Below, in pieces: positions 1 to 11,023 of a stretch of 64,000 nt of DNA. A program made the translations under genes and the position numbers. The first letter of the stretch is position 1. Each line of letters begins with the position of its first letter. Source of the DNA: Gracilariopsis chorda (Eukaryota > Rhodophyta > Florideophyceae > Gracilariales > Gracilariaceae); assembly GCA_003194525.1 (NCBI GenBank), contig NBIV01000003.1:682001-746000 (forward strand), in the 5' to 3' direction. A model generated the notes under the pieces. That model was given only the letters and a program-made list of their open reading frames with translations, ran no database searches and was not told the DNA's origin.

Positions 1-1
1 G

Positions 2-503
2 AGTGCTTTTACGTGTAGGACATCGTCTTCAACCGATATGCTACCCATAAATGAGGCTCAATTACCAGCGCAAACCACTTCAACAGATGTGAAAAGTGAA
101 AACCAACCTTCAACGAGAGGAAACACCACAACCAACGCACAGTTTAACAAACGTGCACCCGAAGGCGACCTAAACATTTCACAACGAGAAACTATTATTC
201 GCTGAATGTCTAGCAATGAGCAAACCCATGGCCATAAGCAACTTTTCTCACGGACAATTAGACACTTTTCGCTCTTATTCCGAACAAACTACAAAGCAAA
301 CGACCAAAGCGCTAGTCGATACTGGGCTCAGCGCAGCGTTGTCCAACCAAATACAGAGAAACTTAGCAACATATCGTTCGTTAAAGCCACCAAGAATGGC
401 GTACGCAAAGAAAATTCTAAATACAGATGCAGAAGAGAGCGAAAATTATAAACAATTTTTGTTGCTCTGCAGGCGGACCTGCTACAAGACCTCAATCGGA
501 TGA
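2..503 (+). pseudogene. Unrecognised coding remnant running in from the left edge
   Basis: A frame is open from the window edge to a TGA at 203-205, is rich in Ser, Thr and Asn, and continues in the same frame from 206 to 451. A second frame (216-503) contains ALVDTGLSAAL, which looks like the active-site loop of a retropepsin (hydrophobic-D-T-G). That would fit the end of a retroelement lying just upstream of a possible LTR at 510, but no flap or C-terminal protease motif is visible. I see no other domain. Treat it as an unassigned, probably TE-derived fragment. Confidence 0.3.
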
Positions 504-509
504 CAAAAG

Positions 510-1010
510 TGTAGTGCAATGGCCGTTGGAGGGGACTCCATCGAAGTGGTTTTTCATACCAAGTGCACGTGTATGACGAGCCGCTTGACGAAGTGGCTAC
601 CAATCGAGGTGCCACAGTGTCCACGTGGAGTGGTGGTAACCGGTGTGCCAGAACAGTAGATATTTTAGATATTTTTCGACTTTTAGTGTTGTCGGCAAGC
701 CCGTATAAGTAGCGGTCGACGCCACTACCCTCACACAGTAAAACCCAACAAGGGACTTGGCTTTGAGTACTTTTTCGCTGGTGCACGGCTACGACTCCAC
801 TATAAGAGAGAGCCTCCTCCGATTCCGGAGTATTTATCCCCCTTGCACATTGATGAGTGACTGCCCGTTTTGTACGGTATATTTCTTGTTTATTGTTTAT
901 ACTTTCCCCAGTTTCAAACCGCTCATATAGATATTTCTTCTCTGCCCTAAATACAAGGTTTAGCCCGTGATCTTGAGATTTTTTGCCATTGTCGCTGGCC
1001 GGCACTCGCA
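510..1010 (+). repeat. Possible LTR (unpaired)
   Basis: The segment begins TGTAGTGCAATGG, nearly the same terminus as the verified LTRs in this window (TGTAGTGCAACG at 5833, TGTGGTGCAATG at 3024). It is preceded by a purine-rich stretch and contains a TATA-like TATAAGAGAG near 802-811. No second copy and no target duplication were found, and the right end is a guess. A 225-codon ORF on the - strand (328-1005) crosses it but resembles no protein I know. Confidence 0.3.
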
Positions 1011-1827
1011 GATGTAGCTCGTGCCGACCTCCCTCATTATCGTCCCTGAAGATCTACCGTTCAAACGGATCGTTTCTACCTTCTGAGATTGCACCCTTGC
1101 CCTCTAACGCTACTGCCAGACTGGATCACCCGGATTTACACCCGACTCACATCGATCCCATCAAACAGCTCAGTCTCTGAGTTACATTCTAGTGAGCAAG
1201 GCTGAAAACATTAAAGTGTCTTTCCGCCGTTGCGGCTGGTCCTTCCCGCTTTCGCGGATTGCACTACAAAAAGCCGGAGTTAAGCTCAACAACCGTCTAT
1301 CAGGCCGTCTGGTGCTCGATCTTGGCGCAAAGAGGATCACTCGAGATTATCATAAGCACATGATTGACTCGAAAAGCAATGAAGCCTGGAGTATCTGGAG
1401 TTTTTTTGCGCTGACGCAGTTCCAGTGCTAATTATTTAGAATCTTCTCATGTATGGCAAGTTAAGGGACCCAGAGTACACGGAGATATATGAGTAGCGAC
1501 GCCACTGTACAAGTTACTGATCTGGAGCTATTCTGGAGGTTTGTTTGCCACGGTGCTTTCACCGAGCTATTAGGATATTTATTTGTTTATTTATATATAT
1601 TTATAATGCTATTCTAGAGGCACTTGGACGCTTGATGTACAAAGCCAACGCCGGCAGGTGAGCTCACAGTAAAAAGAAGACAAGCTTCGACCACCACTTT
1701 AGTTCCTAGACTCGTGGGATTTAACTGGACCTTCAGGCTAGCTAAAACTCTCGTGGGTGTCAAACACTGTTTTTTATGATCTGCCGTTAACGGCCGCACT
1801 TCGCCAAGGCTTCTTGAGACTATAATC
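1011..1827. other. No assignable gene
   Basis: Contains a 79-codon + ORF (1192-1431) and a 61-codon - ORF (1614-1799) with no recognisable motif. The right part could hold the eroded N-terminus (helix-turn-helix) of the pogo-like transposase that follows, but I could not find it. Confidence 0.5.
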
Positions 1828-2942
1828 GCAAGGGACGCTCATCCTACCACTGTTGGGGTGTTCTCTGCAAATACCCGCACTGCTACTGAGCGGCCATTCG
1901 GCCGTAAATGGTATACCATAAAATCATCAAAACCCGCGTAACCAGTAAATTTGGACAATTGCTTATGCAGCTTTCTCGCACCATTAATAGAGCACAGTGT
2001 GGCAAACTTATGGTATTCCCAGCAAAGTAGGAGCAAATCAAAAGAGTGGTTGCTTACCACTTAGGTCAACTTGCCCGAGAATTTTGATCCAACCAACTTC
2101 ATGAACAAGACGTGTACAATGCAGACGAAACACATTTCTGTATTATCATTGACAATCATAAAACACTTGCGTTGGTTGGGGACAGAAGTTTAAAATATGC
2201 TGAAGTTGTCTCCAGTGATGATGGCATGAGAATAATGGTGTTAATATTTTGTGGACCACAGGCTCGTCTGGAAATTCCCATGATGATATTCAAGACTGTT
2301 GGAAAAAAATTATCCTATATGAGAACTTCCAGATGGTGTACCTGATGTAGTGTACCGAAGAGTTCCAAAGTCATGGATAGATAAGAGAGTGTTTCTCCAA
2401 TTGTTGAAACAGAAACGAATTTTTAAGCCATTGCTGAGCGGTCGCAAACGTATTTTGTTTGTGGATAATGTCAACACGCATGATGTTACGGATCAGATCA
2501 AAGAAGCATTAGCAGAATGTAATACAGAGATTCAGTTCCTCCCCTGCAATGCAACTCACTTGGTTCAGGCTGCTGATAGTTTTGTTATTCAGAATTTGAA
2601 GTCATATTGGCGGAACGACTGAGAAGATAAAAAGATGAGTTTTTTGCAAAACGAAATGTGGGCAGACGGTATCAGAGCATCAGAGAAGTTAGAAAATTTG
2701 GAAAGAGGCATTTTTTGAAGTTAGCCGCAAAGTTGTTTCGAGCTGTGGGATTGCAGAGGGATGCAGACGGTTTGGGCTATGCGAGGAAGGCAATGATAAG
2801 ATGTGGTATGGCGCTGAACCCTAATGGTCAGTGGGAAGAGAAACAATTGTTTCTGGAGTTGCAAGGTTTTATATTATACCCAAGTACCGGTCCCACTCTC
2901 AGGCACAAGAGGTGGGAACCAGTTCTTAAATCGATCTCGTGA
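1828..2942 (+). pseudogene. pogo-like (DDE_1, Tc1/mariner superfamily) transposase, frameshifted
   Basis: Cut-and-paste DNA transposase remnant. Pieces in order: an N-terminal segment around 1965-2095 ending in KRVVAYHLGQLAREF, then YNADETHF (first catalytic D, frame at 2112), a frame change near 2320, FVDNVNTHD (second D), LVQAADSFVI (third acidic position), a stop at 2622, and after another frame change KRHFLKLAA and ARKAMIRCGMALNPNGQW (2658-2942). The block order and these motifs match, from memory, a DDE_1 transposase family common in Phytophthora and other oomycetes. At least two in-frame stops and two frame changes make it non-functional. Terminal inverted repeats were not identified; an inverted CACACTAT motif lies just downstream. 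Confidence 0.85.
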
Positions 2943-2945
2943 AGC

Positions 2946-3013
2946 CCACACTATACTTGTCAGTAACGAATAGTGTGGTCCACTCTAAATACTTCTGCAC
3001 TATAATAGTGTGG
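2946..3013. repeat. Short inverted motif cluster CCACACTAT / ATAGTGTGG
   Basis: CCACACTAT at 2946-2954 is inverted as ATAGTGTGG at 2970-2978 and again at 3005-3013. A related ATAGTGTAGG follows the X1 LTR at 3859. It lies immediately after the pogo-like ORF and could be terminal-repeat debris of that transposon or of an element into which X1 inserted. Confidence 0.4.
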
Positions 3014-3023
3014 ATTCCAATAT

Positions 3024-3855
3024 TGTGGTGCAATGCCCCAAAGGGGAAAAACACTGAAAGACGTTCGGGATCTTCCTCTCACGAGGTGAACCCAGTTGGG
3101 TAGAGCCCTCCCAGAGATGTCACGGCGAAGCCGGTTGGTAAGACCAGGGACACCTGTCGCGACTTGCGCAGGGAGGTGAAGGCGAAGAATCGGTATCCGC
3201 GTGAGCGGAGTGTGATCGTCAGTAGAGGTATGTTTCCACGTAAGTGGGGGAGAGTGAGCGGGTGCACACAGGAGGGCCGCGGGTAGCGGGATGTACTACC
3301 CTGAAAGGGGGAAAGGAGGAGAGTGAAGGGAAAGAAGGAAGAGTGGGCGAGGCTGAGTCGCGAGAGCGACAAACGAATACGGCAATGCCATTGGACAGGA
3401 CTCCCTATACAGGGCGAAACACCAATGTTATTGGAACAACTATACTCCCAAGGATGGGCCTCTTTAGATGTGCAAGGGGGTTAGATGTCCCGTGGTTCAG
3501 GGCGTTTCCCTCCAAGGAGGAGTAGAGCACGCGCGCAAGCGGTAACAACTAGAGCCAATTCTCCGGGTTGGATTCCCTTCTTGGGGAAGGTTTACTGGTG
3601 CGACGGCAGTGCGCCCTCGCACTAAGTACTAGCTTCCCAGAAATGGGTGTGAAAATAATAAATAATACTTACTAAAATACTCCACATTTCGTGGCAACAT
3701 CCACTACTGTGGCCAACTGCCAATTGACACAAAACCGTGTCCCACGTGCCCATACCCACCATTGTGGGGCGCAGTTCATATACACACTACACAACCGATA
3801 ATATCGGGAAAACGATCAAGTACCAAGAATCCCTCCCTGAGGGCGTTGCACTTCA
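3024..3855 (-). mobile_element. Solo LTR X1 (family X) with 5-bp target duplication AATAT
   Basis: An 832-bp segment starts TGTGGTGCAATG and ends TTGCACTTCA, a terminal inverted repeat typical of LTRs (TG...CA). It is flanked by AATAT at 3019-3023 and AATAT at 3856-3860. It is homologous along its length to X2 (6345-7139) and more distantly to X3 (30261-31061). X3 is the 3' LTR of element G, which reads on the - strand, so I infer that X1 also lies in - orientation. The short ORFs inside it are not genes. A solo LTR arises when the two LTRs of an element recombine and delete the interior. Confidence 0.85.
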
Positions 3856-3860
3856 AATAT

Positions 3861-4797
3861 AGTGTAGGCCACAGTAATTGATGTGAGGTGGTGGGAAATT
3901 GGCGCTTCTTGAAGAGTGTGGCTCCCACTAAGTACAGTGTTCACCTGTACCGTTCTAAGACAAGGTTCGTTAGTAAGTTTCGAATCATATCAGGTCTGAT
4001 ACTTTCACTCTACCAGTTTCAAGTACAGTACTGGCTTTACTGATACATGACAATTTGAATAGCGACTCATCAGATCAACTTGCTTTTGGCTATTTGACAT
4101 TGATCTCATATGAGGTCAGATTTAAACTTTCTATAAAACAAAAATTTTTAACTTTTTATAAGACTTTTTGTACCATATGAAAAACCCGTAAAGGCTTTCA
4201 AGGCATTCAACAGTCATTAGATTCGAGACAGATATTTTTACGTTATCAAAAAAAATGTCGTTAAAAGTTCAAAAAGTAAGCCAACAACTACTTTTTGATT
4301 TTGCCATAAACGAATATCTACAGAAAAGCATGTCAGGTAGCTAGATAAATACAATTTGTTAGCAGTGTTTAAAAAGAGTTGAATGATCAGTAACATGGTT
4401 TTTTTGCCAGTATCATAACACATTTGTTCATAAAAACTGTCAAGAAGGCTTCTATTTTTATCTAAATTGAAACATAGCCAAATTTCGTTTTCTACTCGGC
4501 ATTAAAAGTTTCTGCTCTCTACAACATAACGGAGCTTTTACATGATGTACTACAGGTGTTTTGAAAGCTAGCACCATCAGGTTGTCCTACAATTTAAGTT
4601 TGGCACGTGCTTCTGGTCTCATAAGAGGTCAAAGTGATCTTATATGATATCAGCACGTCAGTCGGACGGACACTAGCTGACAATTGTAACCCACTACATG
4701 GAAGGGTATTGGATGTTGACTAAAAGAATATCTAAACTTGTGTTCCAAAACAATAAAACTATTTCAGTCTTTTCTACAGTTTTCATGATGCGCTAAA
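3861..4797. other. AT-rich spacer between two solo LTRs, no gene
   Basis: About 940 bp of AT-rich DNA with no supported ORF. It has short palindromic motifs near both ends (TCTCATATGAGG around 4103-4114 and a similar GTCTCATAAGAGGTC around 4616-4630), as a small non-autonomous transposon might, but no clean terminal inverted repeat was found. Confidence 0.4.
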
Positions 4798-4802
4798 ACT
4801 AT

Positions 4803-5575
4803 TGAAGTGCAACGCTAATAGCGGTATCAGCACGTGGTGCAGTCATATTCTGCGTTGGCGATGCTAACCTCTCTACCATGGAGTATGAGTGTTACACCGG
4901 TATGTTGTTTCCGTTTGAAGGGCCCCAATTTGGTTGACAAGTGTAGTGCACAGCATTGCTGGCTTGTGCCACACGTGTGTAGAGTTTCGCACCCCCTTAG
5001 GGATATTATTAGTTAATTACTACTGTACTGTCAGGGCGCGGGCCACCACTACTTATGTGTGTGAGCTCCGGCTGCCCGGGTCAAAGTAAATGCAACAAGC
5101 GAGTGTCTGACTCTAACTCAGGTTCCCTGGTGAGTGTCCATCTCCATCTGGAGAGACCCCATCCTGTGAAGGCCTAGTTACCCACCTCGTGGAGCTTCAG
5201 CACATTCTTACCACTACTGTGTTTGTTTCTGTGCACGCTTTTACAGCGGTCATTGTTCTTTTTTCCCGCATACAGGTGTCGTTGTTTCTGCGACTACCGG
5301 TGATTACCGTTGCTCCGCTACCACCGCCCCACTCGTGTGGATACCGCACCGCTCTTGCGCGTCGCCCACCACTCGTGTGTCGCTGCATTTTCCACTTTCC
5401 CACTTCGTGGTCTGTCTTGGTTTCTACACCTGTACGCTAGTCGTGACGATGAGTCCCTGTCTTACACCCGGCTTCGTGTGCTCACCACAGGTAGTTTTGC
5501 CGCTGTGCTACCCTCACAGAGGAGGACGTCGAACACCGTTGTGTGTCTGCTCCCATCTCGGGGTATTGCACTACA
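4803..5575 (+). mobile_element. Solo LTR Y1 (family Y) with 5-bp target duplication ACTAT
   Basis: A 773-bp segment starts TGAAGTGCAACG and ends TTGCACTACA, flanked by ACTAT at 4798-4802 and 5576-5580. It is collinear with Y2 (6305-6344 plus 7140-7926), and its right half also matches the LTRs of element A in the same orientation, including the last 80 bp. Overlapping ORFs on both strands (5189-5640) are by-products of LTR sequence and are not annotated as genes. Confidence 0.85.
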
Positions 5576-5580
5576 ACTAT

Positions 5581-5827
5581 CGCATAATAACCCTCGTAAA
5601 CTCCGTTAAAATTAACATTGCTAAATCACTTAACAATTAAATGGACTTTACCAGCGTTAACTATCTTATTTGCTTGTAAACACAAGTTCAGATGGTGCTT
5701 AAAAAGAATGGATCTGGATAATCTCCAGCTTAAAAAAAAACGTCTTTGATCTAAGCAATGTGTGATTTTTTGATAGATACGGCATCCTTATAACAATTGT
5801 TTGAAGCTCTAAATTTATAACGAAATC
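5581..5827. other. Short intergenic stretch, nothing recognised
   Basis: AT-rich, no ORF or repeat recognised. It is the original sequence between the Y1 insertion and the ATTTG target of element A. Confidence 0.5.
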
Positions 5828-6304
5828 ATTTGTGTAGTGCAACGTGTTTGCGGAGGTTTATCGCAAATTGCGACTCATATATACGGAGTTATCACATCGC
5901 GGCGGAAGCGTTCGATGTATAAATCGGAGGTCAATTACTAGAGGCCGGGGTTACATTGCACATTTTAATGGACATTAGTTTATTTGCCACTTTGGCACAC
6001 GTAGCACACGGGTAGGGGTTCTCGCACCTATTATTTAGGAATAGGGATATTCTATTTAGCTAATTTAGTATAGCTTCCTAACAGTGGGCTGGCGCCGCTT
6101 ATACTTAGGCAGGCGACGGTGAACCCACTGCGGGGAAGTGAACATGACAACTGAGTGTTCGGCTATGATTCATGGACCTCTGGTGCCTGGGAAACTGTAT
6201 CAGAGAGCCAACACCTGGCGCGGGAGTAGTTACTCCACCTCGTACTATCTCGAACCGCATTCCGCGTCACGTTATCATCCGCTCTGCGTGTTCCATTATC
6301 TCGT

Positions 6305-7926
6305 TGCAGTGCAACGCGTTCGCGGACACTTTGTCGTTACTACGTGTATTACAATGCCCGGAAGCGGGAGTGCACCGAAAGATGTTCGGGATCTTTCTTC
6401 GTTAGAGGTGAGCGCAGTTTTGTAGAGCCCTCCCATGAGTGGCACGACTATGTCGGGTTGTAAGGCCGAGGCCACCCGTCACGACTTGCGCAAGAAGGTT
6501 GGGACAAGAATAAGGTATCCACAGGAGCGGTGTGTGGGGTGGTCACCCTCTTGAGAGGTGAGGTTTCCGCGTTAGTGGCACGTGCGAACACGAGCCGTGG
6601 GTAGCGGGAAAGCCACCCTAAAAAGTAAAAAATAAGGGGGAGCTGAATCACGTGTGTCGTGACGAAGACTAATGGCAGTGCCGGTAACTAAACCTTATAC
6701 AAGGCGAACACCAAGACAGTTCGAATAACAATCCGAATATTCGGGTCCTTCAGATAGGCAAGGGGGTTAGACTTTCTGTATGCTACGGTGCTTCCCTCCA
6801 AGGAGGAGTAGAGAACACACAAATGCAGTGAGGTCTAGAGCCAACTCCCCAGGTTAGGTTCCCTTGTTGGGGAAGGTTTACTGGCGCGACGGCAACTCTC
6901 CGGCGCACTAAGTACCAACTATCCCAGAAATGGGTGTAAAAATAATAAATAGAATTAACTAAATTACTCCTCTTTGTTGGTTCATGCCCACTACTGTGGC
7001 CAACTGCCAATTGACTCTTCCGTTTCCCACGTGTCAAATCCACTATTACTGGTCGTAGTTCATGCAATGACCACATTACCGACACATTCGGGAAATCAAC
7101 CAAGTACGAAGAATCTTTTCCTGACGGCATTGTACTTCATTACGGATTATATAGTGGTGCTACCCTCCGGGAGGTGGTGGCTCACTCAATGAATGCAGAG
7201 AACATTTTCGACCCATTTACTGGTGGATTGTATGGTTGACTATTTTGTTATGAACTGCGCAGCATTGCTGGCTGCCTGCACACGTGGATGGTTGTTGCAC
7301 CCAGCGTTGGACTAATTTTTATGTTTAATTGATATGTCAGATAGTATTGTTATAACCTAATACACAGTGGCTGACCCCCCGCTACTTGAGCGGGAGGGCT
7401 CGGCCCAACCTTTGGGGAAGTAAACGAACCAACAGACTGTTTGGCTCTAACTGCGCACCCCTGGTGAGTGGTATCCTCCTCGCGGAGAGTCACTGCCTTT
7501 TGCAGGTTTAGTTATCAGCCTCGTGGCATCTACAGAACTACATCTGCAGTCTGCGTGTTATTCCTGATGTTTTCCCCTTTTCTTTGGCCTACTGTTCTAC
7601 AGGTATTACCACCCGGTATACCAGTGTCAGCCCCGCCTGTGGCCGCCCACTTCTGTGAGTCGCGTCCACCCCCGCGGCTCACGCCACCCTCGTGCCCTTA
7701 CCTATTACCGTGGCGACGTCTTATACCGACCGTGTCGTGTTCTCTACCGCCTTGCGCGACTTCTGCTACCTAGCCCTCTCTACACCTGTTGTGACGATGA
7801 TCCCCGGAGTTACGCCCGGCTCGTGCGATCAACCTGAGAGGGGCTCTACCATCTGTGCTACCTCAGTAGGAAGGGAGGCCCCGAGCACCTCTGTATGTCC
7901 TCGCCCGTTCTCTGGGGTTGCACGAA
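6305..7926 (+). mobile_element. Solo LTR Y2 nested in the 5' LTR of element A, itself carrying X2
   Basis: Starts TGCAGTGCAACG and ends near TTGCACGAA. Outside X2 it is collinear with Y1 (4803-5575). The empty site is preserved in element A's 3' LTR. The target duplication is decayed: CTCGT at 6300-6304 against GTAGT at 7927-7931. Several ORFs on + (7468-7946) lie wholly within LTR sequence and have no protein support. Confidence 0.82.
6345..7139 (-). mobile_element. Solo LTR X2 (family X) nested in Y2
   Basis: A 795-bp segment starts TGTATTACAATG and ends TTGTACTTCA. It is collinear with X1 (3024-3855), for example around the shared blocks near 6370 and 3070, and near 6925 and 3640. Flanks CTACG (6340-6344) and TTACG (7140-7144) are a 4/5 target duplication. 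Orientation is inferred from element G. Confidence 0.82.
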
Positions 7927-8177
7927 GTAGTCTATATTTTCCCTGATACGGGCACCACCCCCTTGTCCGCCGATGATTCCTTATTTCTGTCTCGCTTGTT
8001 TTGCGTTTCGTTTCTGGATATACCGTACACCTGCACGTCCCTCGTGACGGTGAGCCTCGGATTTACATCCGACTAGTGCGACCACCGCAGATGACTCTGT
8101 TTTCTGTTGCTACCCAGTACAGAGGAGTATCCGAACGCCTTCGCGTGTCTCCCTTCGCAGGTTATTGCACCAAAAAC

Positions 8178-8190
8178 TGGTCACCTGACC
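8178..8190 (+). promoter_or_regulatory. Putative tRNA primer-binding site of element A
   Basis: TGGTCACCTGACC lies a few bases after the 5' LTR end, the expected position of the primer-binding site, and begins TGG as required for pairing with a tRNA 3'-CCA end. The tRNA is not identified. Confidence 0.5.
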
Positions 8191-8479
8191 TAGAAGGTGG
8201 CACGAGACTCAGGTCTTCTGGATCGCTTTTCGTCTATGTGATTCGTCACTCCGTTGTTGGATTTTTGTTGTTGCTTTGCTTTGATTTGTCGTTCTCGATT
8301 CGAGGGTGTTCTTCTGAAATTGTCATGGGTTCTGGAGGGAAGCCGGTCTGAAGTCAGAGCAACTCACAACCGAGGTCGGTTGGTGGACATTTGCCGCCAC
8401 GCCCGCGGTCAGCCCCTGGTAACCAGGATGTTTGCCCGAAGAAAGGCCGAAGATAGATCAGAAAAAGGTTGCTTAGTCG

Positions 8480-10209
8480 TCAGCTCTCCCAGTTCGTGCG
8501 CCCTCCACGGTTCTTAAGAAGGTCCTTCAGACCACAACTGTGGATGATGATGCACTTGATGTCGAAATGGAAGCAGAATTTCGTCAGCTCAGATGTCTGT
8601 TCTACAGAGCTCTCATGCCGCCCTCGTCAGTGAGGTGGATACGCTCCGTATGAGGTTTGGTACTGAACTTGTCGGTAGTGTATCTGAAGACCTTCGTGTT
8701 TTACAAACTCATTTTAGCTCTCTTTTAGAAGTTGTACGTGGGTACGCTAATTCTTAGAATGGGATTGACTGGAATTTTAATCTCGTATTGGCTCGTATTG
8801 AGACGTTGGAGAATACCATCGGTGATGGGGAAGCTGGCCGTGGTTCAAAGGCTGATGTTTCCCATCGGGGACGTACCAAACACCTTGGAAAGAAGTACTT
8901 GAAGCGAGAGAATGATCAGGATTACGACTCTGACTTGTCCCATTCATCGCATCGTTCTTGCCGTTCAAAGGGCTCGCATCGTTCTGAGGCCACCTACGGT
9001 GTGATTCAATCCCGTGCTAAGGGTAGACGCCACCCCAGTTTGAAAGAACTGCGGCCTACAAACCCCTTGTGCATGGCGCTTTTGTCTTATCGGTACTACA
9101 GCGTGGAAGTCTCCTTTTTGGATTGGACACCCCGTTTTACGGGTCATGTGAAGGATTGCATCAAGCGGATGGCTCTTTCATTTCGTAACCAGTTCTTTAC
9201 TAAGGAGGACCCTATCCTTGTCTTGGATGTTCTTGCACGCTTTTTACTGGAAGCAAACATCTCCGGCATGAATGAGGGACAGGCTTTCGTTCCCTTTTCG
9301 TAGTTTCTGCGTGGAATTGCTGAGGATCAGTGCAACTCTATGAGAGGATCGTCACGGCCTTCTGACGGAGGTGTTAGTTGTTGGTTAGAAGCTGTTCATT
9401 ATTTAATTCGCTCGTATGCGACAAGGAATGCCTTTCATGAGGCTACCCTCGCACTATGCGAGACTGAGCAACGCCCGAAGGAAACAGAAACAGAGTATTC
9501 AGTCCGAGTGAACAAGACTTTCCACCATTGTGGTAATTTCTACTTGTCCTTCGAGCTTTGTACCATGTTTATTGATGGACTGGATGGATCTATCCACACC
9601 CTTGTCGCTTCACCACGCGAGGATAAGCGGAAGGCTACCTACTTGGACCAGGTCCAATACGCAAAAGCGGAGGGAGACGCTATGCGTGCACGTTCCGGTA
9701 GTCGGGTGAAGTTTAGAACTCTACAACTGGAGGCTGTCCGTTCCTCGATATCCATGATGCCCCAGGACTACGTCCGCACCAAGGTGGACGATCTACACCT
9801 CGCTCGTGAAGATTTGGTTTCCGTCTCCACTACGGAGCTTTCGTCTACCACAGAAGCCTCACAACTGGAGGATACTAAACTGCTGTATGCAGATCTTCCT
9901 CGTGTTTGAGCCTCACAAGTTCACATTTCCCCTGGAATCCGTTCTCAGAGGCCTGGGTGGGTTGGTACGCGCACTGCGGAGAAGTTCCCGGACAATGGCC
10001 AGAAGGCCGAACTCATTCGGAAGTTGATATGTCAAATTTGCTATGAAAATGGACATACTTCTCCGCGCTGTGGTCTCACGGTGACGGAGATGCCCACCAT
10101 CGTGGTTGGATATGAAGAATTGACTCCCAAGGAAAAGGCATCAGTTCCGATAGCTTCGTATCTTGGTGCTAAAGCGGTTTTGCTTCATCAGCATTCCGCT
10201 CACGCGTAG
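8480..10209 (+). pseudogene. gag of element A (coiled coil, capsid-like region, zinc knuckle)
   Basis: Structural polyprotein that would coat element RNA. An eroded N-terminal helical segment (about 8570-8756, ending in a TAG) continues through 8788-9303 with a basic, Ser/His-rich stretch (HSSHRSCRSKGSHRSEATYG), then after a TAG at 9301 through 9340-9909 with a capsid-like gag segment (YATRNAFHEATLAL...YSVRVNKTFHHCGNFY). After a frame change the CCHC knuckle CQICYENGHTSPRC (10024-10209) has the canonical C-X2-C-X4-H-X4-C spacing. At least two stops and one frame change break the gene. The start codon cannot be fixed. Confidence 0.8.
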
Positions 10210-10408
10210 ATATCGGCTGCGCCGTGCGTTCCCAACCAAGTTCTTACCGCCGTTCGGGCTGACCTACAGCCACCACTGGCACAGAATGTCGCCACCGTAA
10301 GGGTAGCCGCTCAAAGAAACTGAGTGGGGCAGTCTCTGTTAGAGAGGCGCCCGACTTGAGGCCTAAGGCGCCCGAGGCGTCAAAGCCTCGCTCCCCGATC
10401 ACTATCAT

Positions 10409-11023
10409 TTGAAGGACAATGGGCAACACAGACTTGGATTCAACCACCATTGGTGCGTTGCGTCGCTGCGGATACTGTTCAGGAACAACTGGGTCCCGGA
10501 TAGAGTCATGGTTATGGCCAAGAAAAATTACAAATTCTTTGCTGACCTTGGCCTTTCCACCCAGTATATGGTGCGCCATCTGTCAATCTTGGATACAGGT
10601 GCCGGCCCAAAATTCATTATTGAACCGTTGTTACTGGCGGAAATTTGTGCTCAAGTTCGTCAAAAACGTCTTATAGACACTGCCGACGCTAACGATAACC
10701 CGTTGAAGACGGCAGTAATCGTTTCACTCGTTTCGAGAATCGAAAACTGCGTTGTGCAGCTGGAATTCATCTTTTGCAAAACGCTTGCCACTCCGGCTAT
10801 CTTGGGGTGTGACTTCTGTGGTCTATTCGTCGATTTTATTCGGCCGCTGTCGCAGGAGGTTGAAATGGAAAATGGTTCGACTGTACCGATTGTACGTCGC
10901 TCCCTGTGCAGGGCTTCCTCAAAGTTCCTTTACCCGGTACCTTGCTGGATTCCACACCTCCGAAGGAGTCGCCGAAGCTTCGTGTCACATGACGCATCGC
11001 CATTCCTCCTGAGTCCCAGGTAA
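10409..11023 (+). pseudogene. Retropepsin-like protease region of element A
   Basis: Aspartic protease that would cleave Gag-Pol. The active-site loop ILDTGAGPKFI is at codons 61-70 of this frame (D-T-G at 10592-10600), followed about 70 residues on by the second hydrophobic-glycine element ATPAILGCDF, the usual C-terminal landmark of gypsy retropepsins. The same block is found in element G (about 60130-60310, - strand). The frame then loses sense before the connector that leads to RT. Confidence 0.82.

Larger units (their letters stand above)
5833..8174 (+). repeat. 5' LTR of element A, split by a nested insertion
   Basis: Left part 5833-6304 and right part about 7932-8174 together match the uninterrupted 3' LTR (15772-16480). 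The break lies at ATTATCTCGT|CTATATT, a site that is intact in the 3' LTR near 16231-16248. The right end TTGCACCAAA corresponds to TTGCATCACA in the 3' copy. Confidence 0.9.

Noticed and set aside
328-1005. 225-codon uninterrupted ORF on the - strand
   Set aside because: No recognisable motif, composition shifts along its length, and it lies across a probable LTR. Open frames of this length can occur in LTR sequence.
3024-5575. A single 2.5-kb LTR with an internal insertion
   Set aside because: Exact 5-bp duplications at 3019/3856 (AATAT) and 4798/5576 (ACTAT) show two separate solo LTRs.
5189-5640. Several overlapping ORFs on both strands
   Set aside because: They lie inside or across the end of solo LTR Y1, are not conserved in Y2, and have no protein-like features.
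7468-8517. Overlapping + ORFs of 60-116 codons
   Set aside because: Wholly within Y2 and A's 5' LTR or leader; the corresponding frames are not kept in the homologous LTR copies.
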